A stretch of 64,000 nucleotides of DNA, taken from positions 1,116,001-1,180,000 of the forward strand of contig CANTUZ010000004.1 of the NCBI GenBank assembly GCA_947846985.1, read 5' to 3'. This document shows positions 61,301 through 64,000 of this stretch, one piece after another. Under the pieces are notes generated by a model. It had not been told where the DNA came from and did no database searches. It worked only from the letters and a program-made list of their open reading frames with translations. Both the position numbers and the translations under genes were made by a program. This DNA is from Fratercula arctica. Its lineage: Eukaryota > Chordata > Aves > Charadriiformes > Alcidae. How positions within the stretch are numbered: position 1 is the stretch's first letter; every line of letters starts with the position of its first letter.

Positions 61301-63490
61301 AGTTAAGGAGAGAACTCAGGAGAAGCTGCAACATTGTCTTGGAAAAGAGGAAGAAAACCCTAGAAGCTGTTAATATATTGCTCCAGCATTCACGTGGTGT
61401 CTTTTAGCCTAGCTTTTTTGACATGCTGGCTTGACGCCAGCCCGGGTTGTGCACAGCTGGTACAGGAGTCACGTAAGCATATAAAATAGTAGTACTCGTT
61501 TTGGAAATAGTAATCTCCTTTCTCCTTGTAAATGTCACAGCTTGTCTTCATCACGCTTTCGGTTTCATAAATATGTTTCTTCAGTTCTTCCTCCTGAAAA
61601 AAATAAGTTAATTTGAGGAGTCATTGTCTCAGGGGAAATGCAGAATGTCCTACTGCCTCTTGAGAAGGCAGATATCTAGAGCTTCCTCTCGCCTGACATA
61701 TACCGCCCATTTTTAATTCTATTACAAAGTCTTCGTCTGTCCGAAGCCTCTATAAACTGCCTGAATGTGATAGATTTCCACCTTCAGTCCCCTTGAAAGA
61801 TTTAATTTTGTATAACTGACGGAGGGCTAGGTCTGAGGCACAGGGTGGCTCCTAACTTCACAGAATTACAGCGCCGCCGTGCCTCCCTGGCACAATAACC
61901 ATAAGCGCCTTTGCCATTTGTAAGAGGCAACTGGCAGCACCGGGGAGCCCAGACGAGAGCAGGGCTCACAGAACTGTTAGCTCCATTCCTTTCCCCGGCG
62001 TTTCTGTTGATCCAGGTTCAATGGCTTCGCTAATAGAAGACTGCAAAGGCTCTCCTGATGGTTTTTTCCGTACGGGAATCAGTCGAGCCTTGTAATATTT
62101 TCAGGGTTTGTTACAGGAGCTGTGGGTGCCCACTATAGACCTGGATCAGGGATATTCCCTGTTTAGCCAGAACCAGCCGTGTGGTCACACGCGTGAATCC
62201 ATGGGTGTGTTGTGTGAAGCCGGATGGCACCCACCCCTCTGCTGCAGCAGTTGTCTGGAGCACCGGCCTTGCAGCACTCCTTCAGCAGGTCCTCGTACCC
62301 TTTACCAATTCTTAAGAGCATTTGAGCAGAAAATTCAGGGTGTCTCCTGGAATATTCGTACAGAAACCTGCAATATGCCGAGAATCCGGAATTAGAGATA
62401 AGGCAAAACAACTGCCCTCCAGAGGTGGGGGATGGGAAGGACAGCAGGGGTGCTTTTGGGGTGGTTTTGTCTGATGCCCGGTGGAACAGGGAGGATTTTA
62501 CAGCATCTGAACCGGAGCAAAACGTGTCTGGCTGAGCACAGCAGCGCCCGAGCAAGTCCTGCACCTGTAACGCTCCCAGCTCGCGTTAGCTTGGGTCAGG
62601 CTCGGCGTACAGCTCTGCGGCGCTTGGGGTTTTGCTCCTTCTGTAATCCTATCTAAATGATAACGAAGTCATTTCCACTAACAGGCCCATTTCTCAGTAG
62701 ACGCGGAAAGGATTAGCTCAGCTGAGGCAGCCACCCTGCGCAGGGGTTGTGCCCATCGATTAGCTGCAATTTTCATAGAGAACGGGCGTGCTGTGTGCTA
62801 TCTGAATGAATTCTCTCTCTTTGGGACTCGATGCTGTTTCTGTTGCAGCCTGCGCCGTTCGTTCCCAAGTCCACTGCAGGTAAGATCAGGGCTCTGTTGC
62901 ACAAAGGAACGCGGCTAGAACAGAAATGGACCGATCCTGTTCGAATCAAGACATGAGCCTGACTTAAACAACTTCTTTTGAATTCCCACTTAAGAGGGTT
63001 TCAAAGGTATATTTTGGGCCTCAGAGCAGAACTGACGGTAGCTACATTTCACGTGTGTTTGTTCAATTTGGTCTGTGACTCTGCTTTTCTCTCCCTGTGC
63101 CCTGTTTGTTCCCATTCCACGCTTCCCGAGATCGACTTGCGCACTGTCCCACGCTACCTGCTCACAGAGCAGACAAAGCTGAGGCTGAAGACCTGGGCTT
63201 GGGCATCCAAACCGTCATCTTCTGACCCAAGTATGGCAACAGCCCAACTGAAGAGCAGAGGAAGACCCACGTTACCTGGCTAAGTGCATATCTTTTTCCT
63301 GGGCAAAACGTTCACATATTCCTTTGTCTTCTATGAACTCCCTGACGTGGGGGGACAAGCCTGCAGGTTTGTCGTCATTTTCCGCATTAACTATGCATTC
63401 ACTTCTCTGCAACAGAGGCTTTTCACAGCACTTCTTAATTTTACTGGATAGGATGTCTTGGTTGGTGCAGACATAGTGTAGAATCTCTTC
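58227..63490 (-). CDS. AFP: alpha-fetoprotein (albumin superfamily), 3' part
   Basis: Six consecutive exons have exactly the lengths of albumin-family exons 8-13: 63276-63490 (215), 62235-62367 (133), 61496-61593 (98), 60174-60312 (139), 59185-59408 (224) and 58227-58359 (133). They cover domain II's second half and domain III, with the paired cysteines typical of the family (KKCCEK, KECCKA, SKCCQLS, CQCCSSS, RERCC). Several stretches resemble mammalian AFP more than ALB or AFM: NAENDDKPAGLSP, EYSRRHPEF, EEELKKHI, CCQLSQDKLLPC and INPGVCQCC. AFP is a secreted fetal serum carrier of fatty acids and other ligands, made in yolk sac and embryonic liver. Exons 1-7 lie beyond 64,000. Exon 14 (the short C-terminal exon) was not found. 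Reading past the exon 13 donor would add 16 residues to a TAA at 58176-58178. Position next to RASSF6 fits the amniote ALB-AFP-AFM-RASSF6 order, with AFM not seen. Confidence 0.92.
59185..59408 (-). CDS. AFP: AFP exon 12
   Basis: 224 nt, acceptor TTGGTAAAG and donor GAGTAAGA. It encodes LDLVLGEICRRHLTDPINPG and VCQCCSSSYAFRRPC, then a segment ending LQHKKQ. The phase is 2 at the end. Confidence 0.93.
60174..60312 (-). CDS. AFP: AFP exon 11
   Basis: 139 nt from CATTTCAG to AACGTGAGT. It encodes LLMSFTKKMPQLTSAELIKF and ends CCQLSQDKLLPCAEEN. Confidence 0.93.
60707..60723. repeat. 17-base T run in AFP intron
   Basis: A homopolymer in the intron between exons 10 and 11, with no other sign of a retroposed element around it. 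Confidence 0.8.
61496..61593 (-). CDS. AFP: AFP exon 10
   Basis: 98 nt after a TTTTTTTCAG acceptor, encoding EEELKKHIYETESVMKTSCD and IYKEKGDYYFQN. The donor GA|GTACTA is weak but fixed by the family exon length and by the phase of exon 11. A GTGACT 19 nt further on breaks the frame. Confidence 0.88.
62235..62367 (-). CDS. AFP: AFP exon 9
   Basis: 133 nt, acceptor TATTGCAG and donor GGGGTGGGT. It encodes FLYEYSRRHPEFSAQMLLRI and later KECCKAGAPDNCCSRG. The CC at 62244-62249 has one cysteine more than the single Cys seen here in human ALB and AFP. Confidence 0.92.
63276..63490 (-). CDS. AFP: AFP exon 8
   Basis: 215 nt between GCTTTACAG and a CAG|GTAAC donor. It starts EEILHYVCTNQDILSSKIKK and ends in phase 2 (DMHLA plus AG). 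It contains CCEKPLLQRSECIVNAENDD. Confidence 0.93.
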
Positions 63491-64000
63491 CTGTAAAGCA
63501 AAAAAGGGAATGAAGGGCATTGTACTAGATCTTGGTCTTTTTTTTTTTTAATCACTGTTTTTATCTCCATTTTACAGAGACAGAAGGTGACTCCCAAAGA
63601 GCAGAGGTGGCTGGCAGAACAAGGAAGAAAGCTGAAGGCCTGGTGATCTGTTTGCTGCAGTCCCTTGATAGGTGCTTGCCCTTCGATAGGTGCTACGAGG
63701 GAACCACCCAAACCGCCAAGTTCGCTGTCTCGCTTGAAACCACAGACAGGCGGAGAGATAAATGGATTTGGTATGTGAGAAGAAAGCAAAAAACTGAGGA
63801 CGGGCAGACGCTGTGTTCTGCTGAAAGTTGCCCAGAAAATACGTGGCGCAGCGAGGAGCTGCAGCCAAATCTGGTGAAGCGGTGTTAGGTCATTTTAGTC
63901 ACCTAGTGATCTTTCTGCCCTTCTTGACTGACACCAGGAGAAGGCAAATGGGAAGATCGGTCAGGTTTTTAGACTGAGGAGTTAAACTCCGGTTTTGGAA
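63491..64000 (-). other. AFP: AFP intron 7 sequence at the window edge
   Basis: No albumin exon 7 (which would end in a CADDR-like motif) is visible, so the intron continues past the window. The minus-strand frame here is not albumin-like. Confidence 0.6.

Overview
This window is vertebrate nuclear DNA, almost certainly from a bird. It shows multi-exon genes with GT-AG introns, CR1-type LINE fragments, and the CXC chemokine - RASSF6 - albumin-family gene order known from amniotes. From memory of chicken K60/IL8L1, the C-terminus of the CXCL8 gene here differs, so I suspect a bird other than chicken, but I cannot name the species. There are no bacterial or CRISPR features. No long ORF needs a separate gene: coding potential lies in short exons, and I rebuilt these from splice sites, phase and family-typical exon lengths.

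Layout: (1) About 1.5-3.75 kb, minus strand: a CXC chemokine gene whose residues before the first cysteine are GFQ instead of ELR. It resembles platelet factor 4 (CXCL4). (2) About 6.5-9.2 kb, minus strand: a complete four-exon ELR+ CXCL8/K60-type gene. It has an IL-8-like promoter (C/EBP-like and AP-1 sites, then NF-kB, then TATA) and a 3'UTR packed with AU-rich instability elements. (3) About 9.3-40.6 kb: a 31-kb gene-poor interval with two or three old CR1 remnants and a cluster of perfect NF-kB and AP-1 consensus sites near 13.5-13.9 kb. (4) 40.6-53.8 kb, plus strand: RASSF6, with ten coding exons that join without phase conflict into 341 codons, including Ras-association and SARAH regions. 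Its 3'UTR holds an exact 57-bp tandem duplication. (5) About 53.8-58.2 kb: an intergenic or terminal stretch with G-rich and poly-C tracts. (6) 58.2-63.5 kb, minus strand: the 3' part of an albumin-superfamily gene, best matched to alpha-fetoprotein (AFP). Six exons have the canonical albumin-family sizes (215, 133, 98, 139, 224 and 133 nt). The 5' exons lie beyond 64,000 and the last coding exon was not found.

The CXCL8-type gene and RASSF6 are divergent and share the 31-kb interval, so regulatory DNA there could serve either one. RASSF6 and AFP converge tail to tail. By family knowledge the genes serve leukocyte/thrombocyte chemotaxis (the two chemokines), Hippo/apoptosis/NF-kB signalling (RASSF6) and serum transport (AFP). 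They are linked by ancient synteny, not by a shared pathway. The most unusual coding item is the ELR-negative chemokine gene at the left edge, which has two possible C-terminal ends.
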